A stretch of DNA of 64,000 nucleotides from Jaapia argillacea MUCL 33604 (GCA_000697665.1 KL197782.1:32876-96875); one strand, 5' to 3'. Counted from the first letter of the stretch, positions 23,272-34,677 are shown. Numbers and translations are program-made. Notes: generated from the sequence alone by a model not told the origin.

Positions 23272-26008
23272 ATGCACTCGAGTCAAAACTCACACCGCGA
23301 GCCGGCGTCGCTGTACTTCCAACTGACTACAGACGAGCTGGATGATCTCAGGCTCCACGGTACATACACTTTCCAGTCGGTTAGTAGCAGTGATGGGTCC
23401 GCTTCCGATCGACTCGGTGCAGGTCGAACCCTTGGCAACTGGATATCGCGAGCGGGACGCAGACTGGAAAGTGCCGCTCATGTCACATCCTTGACCTCGG
23501 AACCAACACCGTACTTCGTGTTCGACACCCTCGACGACCTTGAGGAACTCAATCATACTCACTCCTTTGAGGTACTGACTGACAGTGATGGGAAGAGTTC
23601 AAATCGGATAGGAGTGGGACGTACTCTCGGAAATTGGATATCTCACGCAGGGCGAAATCTTGAGAAACTCCTGGGCCGTTCTGCTGAGCGTCTCGGGAAG
23701 GGACCGAATGCCATCATGTACCGCGCTCTGGTTTCCGCCGATTCGCGTCGATCCTCGAAGCCGAGAGAGCGCCACCTGGCATTCTATTCTCCGCCTCCAT
23801 TCCAACAACTCGTGGAAAGAGCATTGTTTCCCGGCTACGGCTTCGGCTCGGACCTGTACGACCCTAATGTCGTCCACGACCCCAAGTTCATCAAATCCTG
23901 TGATCAACTGGTTCTTTGTCTCAGGTTTGCTGTCTGACGTTCTTTTGATCATCAATATATCTAATTCATATCTTTTATCAGAAATGGAAATCAAACTATC
24001 CAATACCTCGCTATCTACTATATCTCCGCCCTACTTTGTGCCATCCCAGAGTGTCAACCCATCTTTCGACAAGCAAATGCACAAGAGGTGATCAAGCAAG
24101 TATTGAAGTATTCGTCGATGTTCCCGCGGAGCAATGTTGATCATACGCTTTTGTTCTCTCCTTCAACTCGTGCTCTTGTCATGTTGTCCGAGTCGCAAGT
24201 ACTTGGTGCGATCAAGGATCTCGACCTCGTCTCGAAGGATAGGATAGTTGCTGATTCTCGAAGTCTCGCGAGTATCTCTCAGCTCATCAAGTACACCGTG
24301 TAAGTAAAGCTCACCCTTTCGTTTGAGGATGTCTAACGTCATCCACTAGAAATCCGGAATCAAACCTTCTTGCGGCTCGTCGCCTCCAGTTATCATTGAA
24401 GCGACTCCTTCCCTCCGTGGCAGATATGACACGTCTTATCTCTCCGTCCGTCGTGGACACCTGGGCCAAGCTTGCCCTCGATCTCGACCCCTTATGCAGT
24501 ATCATTTTTACGCGCCTACTTGAAGTGACCTTTGTCATGGATAACGCCGAGATCGCCAATTTGAGACTTGGGATGGTGACTTCGATCCTCAAATATGGTT
24601 TACGGGAGGGACGAGGTGAGGGAGTTTTCCTGTGATGCGGTAACGAGTCATCTTACAGGAACTGCACAGGTGTTTTTATTTCACCACAAATCCGCAAATT
24701 GCTTCATCCTCAACTGTATAGCGAGAAACTCTTTGCGGCTACAATACGGGATTCAACGAGGTTCGAGATGGAGCAAGTCGTCCAGAAATGGCAGCGTACA
24801 GAGCTTACACCTGCAGAATCCGATCTACTCGCCCCTTTCGTCCAATTTATCTCTCCATTCTTCTCGCTTTGGGGGGCCTTTTGTCAAGAATGGTACTTTG
24901 ATAGTGATGAAGAGTGGATTAGATCGGATGGAGTTAGTCACCTAAGATTCATCCCGCCAAAGAGACGAAAGAGGCTATGTAGGCTTCTCGTTCATCTTGC
25001 GCTGAGGTGAGTGTTTTCCGGTAAGGTATCAAATCGGCCTGACATTGTATGTGACTTAGCGGGCGATGTTTCGTCAATGATGTCGTGCAAGTCGCACAAA
25101 AGGACGTCGATTGCTACGAGACAATACTTCAGATCCTTCGCCTACAGTGCACGGCCGAGGACGTACAGATCCGAGACAAAGCAATTGCACTTGTCCATAC
25201 CATATCATCCCAGTTATCCGATGTGGTTACCCCCTTCCCCACAAGTTATACTCTCGGATTCTACCACAAGTTCTGTGTCGGCCTTCGCAGAACGGCCTCC
25301 TCGACTGTCGTTGGAAGGCTGACCGGTGAGATCAAGGTGGGTCCTGGTCCAATGTGACGGCATCCCTTCTGAAGCTGATCTATGATGCAGGTTAGCAGAT
25401 GTCATGTCCAGTTCGGATTTGCTTATACCCGGCAACCTGCGTACCCGTATCTGGAGGTCTTACTTGGCCCCCTCGACTCTCTCCGCTGGATCGACGCATC
25501 TCTTGTGCAAAATCCAGGTATCCGCTATAAACCTGTTCTCGCGGCTGTCGATACAGGGGGTGAAAGACACTATGTCGGTTGTGCCCTTGCGGACTTGGGA
25601 TTAGGCAAGGTTATCGAGATTTTCGCGGTAGGGCAGGACTTCAGCCTACCCGACTCGTTTGCATCCAACTATGATGTGTTCGGTCCTGTACATGTCTTGG
25701 CTACGCGGACGAGTCCGAATGGTCAGCCATCGGAGATTTACTGGTGTAATCCGTGAGTGCATGCCGCGTCATAGTTTTGTGGTCGTTCAATTAATTCTTC
25801 CAAATCCTTGCTCATTCGCCTGTTGCCAACCTACGTTGCCAGCAAAACGCAACGTTTCACTCATGCTGTGTCCTGGGAGGAAGCTGATGTTCCAGATTGG
25901 ATCTGGCAAGGGTATTGTCAGGAGTGTTGGGCCTTCCATAGCTTTCAACAGATGAGACCGGTGCAGAGGCATATAGAGAAGGGCACTGAAAATCTATCGA
26001 GCAATTGA
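23272..26008 (+). CDS. Large lineage-specific protein with duplicated RTLGNWIS motif
   Basis: Starts MHSSQNSHREPASLYFQLTT and runs through at least six exons to TGA at 26006-26008 (KGTENLSSN). The N-terminal 150 residues hold a duplicated unit: GAGRTLGNWISRAGRRLE at about residue 49 and GVGRTLGNWISHAGRNLE at about residue 115, the second followed by a relative of KGPNAIMYRA. The middle is alpha-helical and resembles a HEAT/ARM-type array (for example VIKQVLKYSSMFPRS, QVVQKWQRTELTPAESDLLA, FVQFISPFFSLWGAFCQEW), though no profile was run. The C-terminal third has GGERHYVGCALADLGLGKVI and VPDWIWQGYCQECWAFHSF. The junction near 24613-24671 restores the frame. I recall similar N-termini only from undescribed Agaricomycete proteins. 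No signal peptide or TM. Function unknown. Confidence 0.65.
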
Positions 26009-26076
26009 AGTGGAATTATCGGTATATTTTGCCCGCTGTATAACATAATTTGGGTTGTACGACATATAGTCACCGG

Positions 26077-26304
26077 ATGGACACCCAAGACATCACCTCC
26101 ATGGTTCGACGTCGCAGGATCAATGATTGGGCACAACCCATCTTCAAAGGCAAACTCCCACCCAACCTCCAATTTACACAGAGAGTGAACAACGAGCTCA
26201 GATCACATCGTTACGAAGCAGAGACCTTGACATTCTCGTATTCCATCACTCCTTTTGGATTTGAGAACGATAGATGGCATGCGGAGGGAGAGAAGAACCT
26301 CTGA
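26077..26304 (+). CDS. Small ORF or terminal exon, unknown
   Basis: Open frame starting MDTQDITSMVRRRRINDWA and ending FENDRWHAEGEKNL, 75 residues, hydrophilic and basic-acidic mixed. It begins 69 bp after the preceding gene's stop. It may be an alternative last exon of that gene or chance. No motif recognised. Confidence 0.3.
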   Translation: MDTQDITSMVRRRRINDWAQPIFKGKLPPNLQFTQRVNNELRSHRYEAETLTFSYSITPFGFENDRWHAEGEKNL

Positions 26305-27387
26305 TGCGTCCGTGTAGACATAGTTTAGTGAAGATGAGAGTGCCAGTCACATTCCAGGCCTGAAGCGACAGTTGTCTGAAACGTCGCAAGGGTGATGCTT
26401 GATGCGGAGGTGGGAGCAGCCTTCGGAACGCTGAACTCGTAACGAGGCTCCCCACTTGTTCGGTTTTCGGCGTTTGGCCTGCATAGATGGAGCTTGGGGG
26501 GTTTTCACTTTAGTACAATCGCCCGCGTGGCATTTTGGACGATCGATTGTATCTATGAATGGAGGTATAACGGTGGATACATAATTAGGGAGCCTTGAAA
26601 TGACCATGTCAGAGACTTCAGGGGATATGAGGATCTGAAATCAAAACCGGCTAACCGTTTGACGGAAAGGTCGATTGGGTTGAAACGAAAGTCGATCGAC
26701 GAGTGAGAGCGGCGATCTAAAGAAATAGGGTCTGAGGTTTAATTTTCGGGCTAGAAAGATCATTACGGAACTCACACTAGGCCTACTGTTGCACTGACAG
26801 CCTGAGAACAATGACTATGTCCATTGAGTCGTACACGGTAAGACTCGGCCCTAAGGCGGAATGTACGAGATATCCTACTCTGGGCGGTAGTCAGAGGGAA
26901 GCGGTGATCGCTCGTCGAGGGACTCTGACAATTCAATAGAAGCGGGGTAAGACTCACCTCTGCCCACGTCTCAATGGTCCGAGTTTCGCACCGTTTGGCT
27001 ATTAGTCTGGGGAAGCTTGACCATGACTTCCTCCGAAAGAGCCGGTGGGGTTAATCCAGTCCTGTATGAGCGCAGTTAGGAACGTGATCAGCAGTGGTCA
27101 ACAAAAAGTCAGCAAGGACGAAGCTGTTCCTCAAACTTTTCCTTGTAGAGGATGAAAACGTTCCACAGTTGTATCAGAAGACAAAATGAAAGGACCCCGG
27201 AGCCGGTTTGCGTGTGTCAGTGGCTGTGCATGCCAAGGACCTTACAAATTTAGACTCGATTGAGGGTCGAGATGCTTTGTCGCTTACGATTTGCGCTGAC
27301 GCAAGTTCATTTGCCAGTCCCCGACTGTGCATATAACCCGTTAGTCTCCATGTCAAAACAAACGTGCTGTGCTTGTGCTTGTCCTCG
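26305..27387. other. Region with a possible minus-strand terminal exon
   Basis: On the minus strand an acceptor (tttcag) at about 26640 opens a frame to 26347 that reads ILISPEVSDMVISRLPNYV, then DRPKCHAGDCTKVKTPQ and a basic tail. It looks like a real last exon, but upstream exons (candidates around 26690-26960) could not be joined with confidence. The 200 bp before the SNG1-like ATG at 27388 hold no recognised element. Confidence 0.3.
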
Positions 27388-29783
27388 ATGTCCGCTACCG
27401 ACTCAGAACACGACATGTCTCATCTTGCATCAGAGGATGCCAACGTGAAAGACTCTCGGTTCAATCCGACTGTCATCAACGCTAAGGCAGACGCTCTGGG
27501 CACCGATGCACCCTTTTCGCATTCGTTCTTTGACAAAGATCCTGAGTCTACACAAGCTCGTGCTGCCTATCTGAAGACTCTAGTCGGCGGTATCGTTGCT
27601 ATTACACTCATCATATGGGTAGCATTACCGATTTATTGGGGAGCCCTGTGGAAGCCTACCACTGGGGTGCATAACATGAATGGATGGGTTGTGGTATGTC
27701 TCTCTATCATACGCTTCTTTGTTGCGTGTCCTGTATCCGAAGCTTAAGACGGGTGTAGGATTTTGATGGAGGTCAGATTGGAGGCGCCGTTAGTCAAGTG
27801 TTCCGGAGCGTCTCTGGACCAAAGACCTTCATGTCTTTCCAATCCATACCCGCATCCAACTTCCCAAATGGTCCCAGTGATGTAGCAGCTGCCATCCTCA
27901 ACGAGAAGGCCTGGCTAGGAATCGTTAGTACGTCTGTAACTATATTGCCCTCTTTGGTCCGAGCTGACACCAGCGACGCCAGTCAACTCGGGTGCGACAA
28001 CCGCCCTGACCAGCGCTGTGTTATCTGCGAATAGTTCCTATAGCGGATCGTCAGCAATTACCGTTTACGCTGTTGAGGCTCGTAACGAGAATGCCTTGTA
28101 AGCTATCCCTCTCCCCCGCCTTCGTACTTATTGTCACTCATCTCAACACTACCACCAGCCGGGTGATTATGGAACCACTCGTGTGTCCTTCCACCCCCTA
28201 TTCTCCATCAGATCCGTTTCAAACAACCCAACCAACAGATCACAGGTGTCCTCCAATCATTCTCTCAAAAATTCGCAGTCCAATTCGCCCAAACCCAACT
28301 CGTACCCCATAACGTGAACTTTACGGCTCTTTTAACGAGTGCACCGACGATTGTTACACAACCAGTTTATTACACGATTGATAATTTGAGGCCATTTGAC
28401 GTGCCTGTGTGAGTCGTCCCTCTTTACCTTGTTGATCAGTTTGGGTGGTAGCTGGTGATGTTTTGGGTGCGCTCGAGTGTCTCGATGATGGTGGATGGGT
28501 GACTCTTCTTAGCCCGTCGATCGGTGTTCTTCCATTCTCGCTTCCTATTCTCCACCCTCAAACGGATCTGACCTTATTCTCGTCTTTGACAGTGCCTCAG
28601 CAGTGGACTTCGTCGGCCTAATCTACCTCCTGATCCTTTCGGTACGTTCTCCTCCCTCTCCTTCCTCTATCACAACTCATCTTACCTATTCTTCCAACAG
28701 TTCTTCACAACCGTAAGCTACTCCCACTTTCTGCCCATCCTTCGAACGACTCATGAGGACCGACGATGACCTTTCAGATGATCCTCAATTCTGCATATAC
28801 AATTGCCTCAGGCCTCGATCGCAGACTCACCCTTTCATCTTTCATCAAACTTCGTATCTTGGGTCCCATAGCAGCTTACTTTATCCTCTCGGTAAGTCAT
28901 GTCTCTCCCTCGGTCTCCGACCTTCTTGGAGTAAACACTGATTATGGGGTTTTCGTGTAGTTGAGTTATGCGTTGGTTAGCGTGGCGTTCAAAGTCCCAT
29001 TTAATCGATTTTTTGGACATTCGGGTTTTGTGATTTATTGGATGTTGAGTTGGGTTGCTATGGCCGCTTTGTACGTCCTTCCATACCGTTCTCAATCATT
29101 TCCCTTCCTTTTTTCCTCCTTCCATTCTTTCCCGTTCCCCATCGCCCATTATCATTGCCTACCTTCTGCGTCGAACCCGCAGCGTATGGGTCTTGTCAAT
29201 TTCTGGCTAACTCGCGGTTTTTTGATCTTCCAGGGGTCTCGCAGTCGAATCGGTCCTCACACTCGTCACCGTCCGCTTCGTGCCTTTCTTCCTCATTATA
29301 TGGCTTATCGGCACGTCCCTCCTTCCCTCCATTGTCTCCTCACACTAACGCCGACGTTTAGTGAATGTATCAGTCTGCCTCTTCCCGATCCAAATCTTAC
29401 CCACCATCTTCCGATATGGATTTGCCACTCCGTTTTATAATGTTTCGAGAGCCGTGAGGAGTATCGTCTTCGGGACTAGGAACCAACGTGTGTCCGCTCT
29501 TTCTTTGACTTTTCCTCTAGTGCTTTTGGTTCTTGTTTCGAGGCGTCGGGGTTATCCCCTGTATCTTCTCTTCGCACCTCCTTTCCTTTGACTCCTTCGC
29601 TATCGTTGTTTCATGGACACTAATGTCGATCTCTCGCCAGTGGGCCTAAACTTTGGTATCGAATTTGCATGGATAGCGGTATCCTGCATCACACTTGCGC
29701 TGTTCCAAACGTTGATGAGGAGAAGGGAGGTTAACATCCAACGGAAGGCGGCGGAGGATGAGAAGGCCAGCTCAGGGTCGTGA
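27388..29783 (+). CDS. SNG1-like DUF3533 membrane protein, copy 2
   Basis: The ATG at 27388 opens MSATDSEHDMSHLASEDANV. The N-tail ends SHSFFDKDPESTQARAAYLK, matching copy 1 almost residue for residue, then TM1 around ITLIIWVALPIYWGALW and GVHNMNGWVV. Exon 2 gives DFDGGQIGGAVSQVFRSVSG and GPSDVAAAILNEKAWLGIV. The extracytosolic domain includes VLQSFSQKFAVQFAQT and PVYYTIDNLRPFDVPV. The C-terminal TM bundle has VDFVGLIYLLILS, SAYTIASGLDRRLTLSSFIK and ILPTIFRYGFATPFYNVSRA. It ends DEKASSGS. There are many 45-90 nt introns. The gene is intact as far as I can read. The opposite orientation to copy 1 and the same neighbour family point to a segmental duplication with inversion. Confidence 0.86.
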
Positions 29784-30210
29784 TATCTTTGTCGGCTGGC
29801 TGTGATTTCGATTCGATTTCAAGTATCCTGATACCCAATTCCCTTCGTATCGTAAACCGCGGATGTCTGTTTCGCTTAATTCGCTCTGCTCAACTTTTTT
29901 CAGGTAGTGGACCCTCTGTATGTCCGCCATCTCTGCACTTCCTTCGAGTCTCCCATCAGCAGTGACAACCTGTATTAGGATCCCAGCTATAGCTCATGTT
30001 GGACGGCTCCGCACATCAATGACGAAAAAGTGCGCCTGCACAAGAGGAGTGACTATGGGCGACCGATTACAGGGTACTCTACACTGAACCTAGATAACTC
30101 TCACAACAATCAATACGCAAGGAGATCAATACATACAAATGATAGTCATACAACAGATCGTCCAACGAATGAGGACACGAAGGTGACGAAGCGTCATGGA
30201 ACCTGTGACT
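29784..30210. other. Convergent intergenic region
   Basis: Between the plus-strand SNG1-like gene and the minus-strand end of copy B. Only short unsupported frames; presumably the two 3' untranslated regions. No repeat seen. Confidence 0.45.
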
Positions 30211-31665
30211 CTACACATGGGGTATGAAAGTGGTCCAAACAACGGTTTCGTAAGCTCCAGGAGGGAGAGAGCGGAGCGACGTGAAAGCAAGGACGAGTAG
30301 CGTCACTCGAGCCACGATATACACAAGGGCAGCTGCAATCAAAAACATGAAGGAAATGAACCCCAGCGCACCATCCACATCAATGAATGCCTTGTAGACA
30401 AAAACTTCGAGTATGGGTATAATTGTGATGGTCAAGGATGACACTCGCCACAGAAGTAATTGTACGTGCGTCGGGACTTGAACATTCCAAGCGAAGCAGT
30501 GAACGGCGCCGAAGGCAGTTGCAAGTAATGCCGAAATCCAAGTGAGTTCTGTTTCCTCCAAGCCCTCCAGCTGACCAGCGTGGAACGTGGGTACACGCAT
30601 TGGGTCTCGCCTACTGCTCGTATCATCCTCAGTCATCTCCAAGAACGGCGTAATGATTGCGAAGGGAAGTGCGAAGAATGGGATCGTGAAGATTCTCTCG
30701 AATGGCGAGTCGTCTTCAACCAGGGCCCAAATTTCCGCCACGTAGTTTCGCGCCTTGGCATAGACACGACGGAGAGCGCCTAAGAATCCATCTTCGTGAT
30801 CATCGTCATCCTCACCCCTCTCGGCGTCAGACTCATTCAAATTGACTTCTTTGTAGTCCTTCAAAACGGGTTCCTCTTCCTTTGAACCCCCTTCCTCTCC
30901 CTTGTCAGCCTTTTCGTCCTCTTCGTCCGAACCCTCGTGATCTCCCCTCAAATCCTCCTCAGACGCGACTGAAGGAGCGACCTCGGGTGTTGACTTCTTA
31001 CGAATGGGATATGGACAGCGAACATCGGCCGGCTTGCTCCACCACAACGTGTACGTCGCCAGATTCAGAACGGTGAACGCAAGGGTGGCGATCTCGAGTT
31101 CCGTGATGGGTAGGCGTTCGAGGGCACGAGCAACGCACTGGAGGATGAACCAGGTTGTTTGTACCATGATGACCGCTTTTGAGAGAGCGTCGCGCTTGCT
31201 CCTGTCTTGAATTTGGATCTCTGTGATCCGGGGAAATTCGCTGTCATCGAGTTCCTCGATGTCCTGGAGCACGAGAGGGCGAACTGGACGCCCATGGTCA
31301 TCTTCGAGCATGAAGCCCCCCATCTGTGTAAAGAACCCGTGGGTTCTAGTCCACTTTCTCGCTGAGGAATCTGTTTCAGGCCCTGAAGTAACATTACCCA
31401 GATGAAAAGTCGTACCTTTGTATTTCCTCGCTATTCGGCCAGCAACGAACCATTGCCTCATTGCCCATACGATGACTAACTCGGGCGTAATGAGCGCCAT
31501 CACCATAATTCTAATGCGGCGCAAGGTAATCTCGAATGATGTTTCTTTGGGCCCAGGGACATTCGGGTGAGTCGCGACCCAAGTGCAAGAGAAGACGGTA
31601 GTGAGGGAGCTGGAGATGATGCCCACCATCGTCCTACAGTGATGGATGTTCTCGCAAGTAGACAT
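30211..31665 (-). CDS. Uncharacterised Agaricomycete multi-TM membrane protein, copy B
   Basis: Single exon of 484 residues from ATG 31665 (MSTCENIHHCRTMVGIISSS). Same architecture as copy A: TM pair near residues 13-72, RTHGFFTQMGGFMLEDDHGR, VQTTWFILQCVARALERL, TLAFTVLNLATYTLWWSKP, an acidic linker (EEDEKADKGEEGGSKEEE), and four C-terminal helices ending VVWTTFIPHV. The open frame continues 30 codons upstream of this ATG through a hydrophobic segment (SLSLLILLVVTGAVVSLPC) that looks like a signal peptide. That extension has no ATG, only a TTG, so its translation is doubtful. First gene of a three-member tandem array on the minus strand with C and D. Confidence 0.8.
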   Translation of the reverse strand: MSTCENIHHCRTMVGIISSSLTTVFSCTWVATHPNVPGPKETSFEITLRRIRIMVMALITPELVIVWAMRQWFVAGRIARKYKGTTFHLGNVTSGPETDSSARKWTRTHGFFTQMGGFMLEDDHGRPVRPLVLQDIEELDDSEFPRITEIQIQDRSKRDALSKAVIMVQTTWFILQCVARALERLPITELEIATLAFTVLNLATYTLWWSKPADVRCPYPIRKKSTPEVAPSVASEEDLRGDHEGSDEEDEKADKGEEGGSKEEEPVLKDYKEVNLNESDAERGEDDDDHEDGFLGALRRVYAKARNYVAEIWALVEDDSPFERIFTIPFFALPFAIITPFLEMTEDDTSSRRDPMRVPTFHAGQLEGLEETELTWISALLATAFGAVHCFAWNVQVPTHVQLLLWRVSSLTITIIPILEVFVYKAFIDVDGALGFISFMFLIAAALVYIVARVTLLVLAFTSLRSLPPGAYETVVWTTFIPHV

Positions 31666-32333
31666 GATCGCGTATGGACTGGGGCAAGGGAGCGACACGA
31701 CAGCGCCCGTGACAACTAGAAGAATAAGCAGAGATAGTGACGACCCAGTATGCAACAGAGAGTTGGGTTATGGGTTTGACATTCATTAATATTCATTCAT
31801 GGCACCTATCAGATTGGCGCTCGGCCGGTATGTCGATTCGACCTGGGCGCCCCGTGCTCAAAGACCAGAAACAGGTTTAGCAACTCATCCATAGCCCCCA
31901 CGGAGACGGTAAGTTTCATGTGAGGATCACAGGTTGTCGGAGACAATGTTGGCTCGGAGAATGCAGCGACATTGGTGGCAGGGCTTCAAGTTAGGCTAAG
32001 GCTGGGGCTATAATGTGGAGACAGTTGAAGCAAGCATTCACACTCATTGAGTACGAGGATGATGAGGATGAGGGAACGGTGGAACAAGCCAGCGGAGAGT
32101 TTGGCAAGGGAGTGCGCGTGGGAAGATTATCTTCGTCGATGGGCTTCATAAAATATATATACTTTATGTACAATATTTCGAGAAGAGCGCAAAGGGGTAC
32201 AATACATTGCGTTAAGATAGCTATAGCTGATAGTCTGATACAACACTGTATAGACATCCAAGATACACAGATGATATATGGAAGGAAGAATGTCCACGCA
32301 ATGAAAAGGCGAAGTAGATGGAAACATGATACT
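31666..32333. other. Spacer between copies B and C
   Basis: Holds the relic leader of B (31666-31755) and, at about 31808-31885, the upstream block shared by the family (cagattggcgctcgg, gattcgacctgggcg, agaccagaaacaggtttagc). Bases 31930-32000 carry gtcggagacaatg, also found near 36400 upstream of copy D. The rest is AT-rich and likely the 3' end of C. Confidence 0.5.
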
Positions 32334-33854
32334 TTAAAGATGGGGAATAAACGTGGTCCACACGACAGTTTCATAAGCACCAGGAGGGAGAGAGCGAAGT
32401 GACGTGAAAGCGAGGACAAGTAGCGTGATTCGAGCCGCGATATATGCAACGGCTGCTAGGATCGACGGCCAGAGAGAGATCATCTCCAGAAAGCCATCAT
32501 TATTCGAGTACACCTGGAAGGCGAGCACTTCGAATATAGGTATGAATGTGATTGTCAAGGAGGAGGCTCGCCAGAGCAGTAACTGCGTGGGGGATGGGAC
32601 TTGAACGTTCCAAGCGAAGCAGTGAATGGCACCAAAGACAGTCGCAATGAATGACGAAATCAAGGTGAGTTGGTTGACTTCGGAGTCCGTCAGTTCACCC
32701 GCGTGGAATGTGGTTACACGTTTCTGTTCGCTCATATCGCTTGTATCATCCGCAGTCATCTCCAAGAATGGCGTAATGATTCCCATAGGGATTGCGAGGA
32801 AAGGGATTGTTAAGATTCTCTTGACTGGTGAGTCGTCTTCAACGAGGGACCACGTCTCGGCGAGCCAGCTTTGCGCCTTGGAATGGATGCGACCAAGAGC
32901 GCCCGAGAATCCACCGCCGCTTTCGTCGTCATCCTCGCCCTTCTCGGCGTCAAACTCGTTCAGGTGGACTTCTTTGTAACCCTCCAAGTCTCCCTTCGAA
33001 CTGGTTTCCCGTCCCTTCAAACTGGCTTCCTCTCCCTTCAACCCGTCATCCCCTTCATCCTCTCCATCCGATCCCTCATGGTCCCCCTCAGACTCCTCCT
33101 CAGAGTCCTTCTTAGATTCCTCCTTGGACTCCTCCTTGGACTCTTCCTTAGGCTCTTCTCGAGGAGCGATCTCGAGCTTCTTGTTCCTGCGAACTGGGTA
33201 CGGACAACGAACATCGGCAGGCTTGCTCCACCACAATGTATACGTCGCAAGATTTAGAATCGTGAATGCAAGAGTGGCGATCTCGAGTTCCGTGATGGGC
33301 AGGTGCTCGAGGACACGAGCAACGCACTGGAGGATGAACCAAGTTGTTTGCACCATGATGAGCGCTTTCGAGAGAGCATCGCGCTTGCTCCTATCTTGAA
33401 TTTCGATCTCGGTGATCTGGGGAAATTCGCTGTCGTCGAGATCGTCGAGGTCGTCGAGGACGAGGGGTTGAATTGGTCGTCCTTGATCATTGACGAGCAT
33501 AAATCCGCCCATCTGGGTAAAAAACCCATGCGTCCTGGTCCATTTGTGCTTTCCTGAACCCATTTCAGACGGGAAAGCGACATCGCCCAGATGAAAAATC
33601 GCACCTTCGTACTTCCTAGCTATTCGACCAGCAACGAACCATTGCCTCATCGCCCATACGATGATTAGCTCAGGTGTGATGAGAGCCATCACCATGACTC
33701 TGACACGACGTAAGGTTATCTCGAATGATGTTTCTTTGGGCCCAGGAACATTTGGGTGAGTCGCGACCCAAGTGCAAGAGAAGACGGTGGTGAGGCAGCT
33801 GGAGATGATGCCCACCATCGTCCGGCAGTGATGGATATCCGAGCAAGTAGACAT
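32334..33854 (-). CDS. Uncharacterised Agaricomycete multi-TM membrane protein, copy C
   Basis: Single exon, 506 residues, ATG 33854 (MSTCSDIHHCRTMVGIISSC). It is very close to A and B through the core (THGFFTQMGGFMLVNDQGR, VQTTWFILQCVARVLEHL, TLAFTILNLATYTLWWSKP). The linker is expanded by a run of imperfect KEES repeats (EPKEESKEESKEESKKDSEE) and a duplicated GLKGEEASLKGRE-type unit, so linker length is the main variable between copies. About four C-terminal helices, ending VVWTTFIPHL. No intron. Function unknown. Confidence 0.8.
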   Translation of the reverse strand: MSTCSDIHHCRTMVGIISSCLTTVFSCTWVATHPNVPGPKETSFEITLRRVRVMVMALITPELIIVWAMRQWFVAGRIARKYEGAIFHLGDVAFPSEMGSGKHKWTRTHGFFTQMGGFMLVNDQGRPIQPLVLDDLDDLDDSEFPQITEIEIQDRSKRDALSKALIMVQTTWFILQCVARVLEHLPITELEIATLAFTILNLATYTLWWSKPADVRCPYPVRRNKKLEIAPREEPKEESKEESKEESKKDSEEESEGDHEGSDGEDEGDDGLKGEEASLKGRETSSKGDLEGYKEVHLNEFDAEKGEDDDESGGGFSGALGRIHSKAQSWLAETWSLVEDDSPVKRILTIPFLAIPMGIITPFLEMTADDTSDMSEQKRVTTFHAGELTDSEVNQLTLISSFIATVFGAIHCFAWNVQVPSPTQLLLWRASSLTITFIPIFEVLAFQVYSNNDGFLEMISLWPSILAAVAYIAARITLLVLAFTSLRSLPPGAYETVVWTTFIPHL

Positions 33855-34677
33855 GATATGGTGCGGGAAAGATACGGCGACGGCGGGATGGATCTGGCAG
33901 AGCCAGAAAAACGAACGGAGAAGGCGATGATTTAGTGTAAATCGGGGGAGACTTCTGACTTGGGCTATGCGTTTGGCAAGGATTCATAATCATTCATTCG
34001 ACCTCACGGCAAGTCCCTCGGTCATGGTATCAGCTGGTATCAGATTAGCGCTCGAACGATAGATTCGACCTGAGCGTTCCGAGCTTCAGGGCCAGAAAAG
34101 GTTTAGCAAAACTTCGATAGAGCCCCAAAACCCTGATGGCGATGATAGCAGGACCGGAAATGACATTGAGGCTGCAAGGCATAGGTTGCAATTATGAGGA
34201 AGTCTCGTGTATCACAGGTCATCGGACTATGAGACCACGGACGAATCGAGGGATGTTGAGCCGGGGCATTGAGCAAGAGATTCAAGTAGCAAAAAAGGAG
34301 ACGTTGAGCGCTGAGGTAAGTTCTGGGCGAACAACACTTGAACGTGAATGCGTCCGACTTCAGTCCCGGGCCGGTGAAACACGTGTACAGGCCAAACAAA
34401 CCGCCCAGATAGCACCACTGTGAGGACTTGAAATATAATTTGTTGTTAGGCACCTCACCGGCCTCACCATGCTTGCTATCCGAGCTTAACGTATCGATCT
34501 CGAGTAGATCACTGCGGACAAAAGTCCTAGTGCATCATGGGCCGATAGAATCAGGATGGTTTTACCCATCTAACAATATACGATATTGAAGAGACACATG
34601 TACAATACTGAACCTGTCCAAGGTTGTCCAAGAAATGAAACCACAAAGTTGAAAGGAGTAGGATCGAACATGAGACT
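33855..34677. other. Spacer between copies C and D
   Basis: The relic leader of C lies at 33860-33990 on the minus strand, in a different frame from the gene. The conserved upstream block is at about 34040-34110 (cagattagcgctcgaacg, gattcgacctgagcg, ggccagaaaaggtttagc). The remainder has short frames only. Confidence 0.5.
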
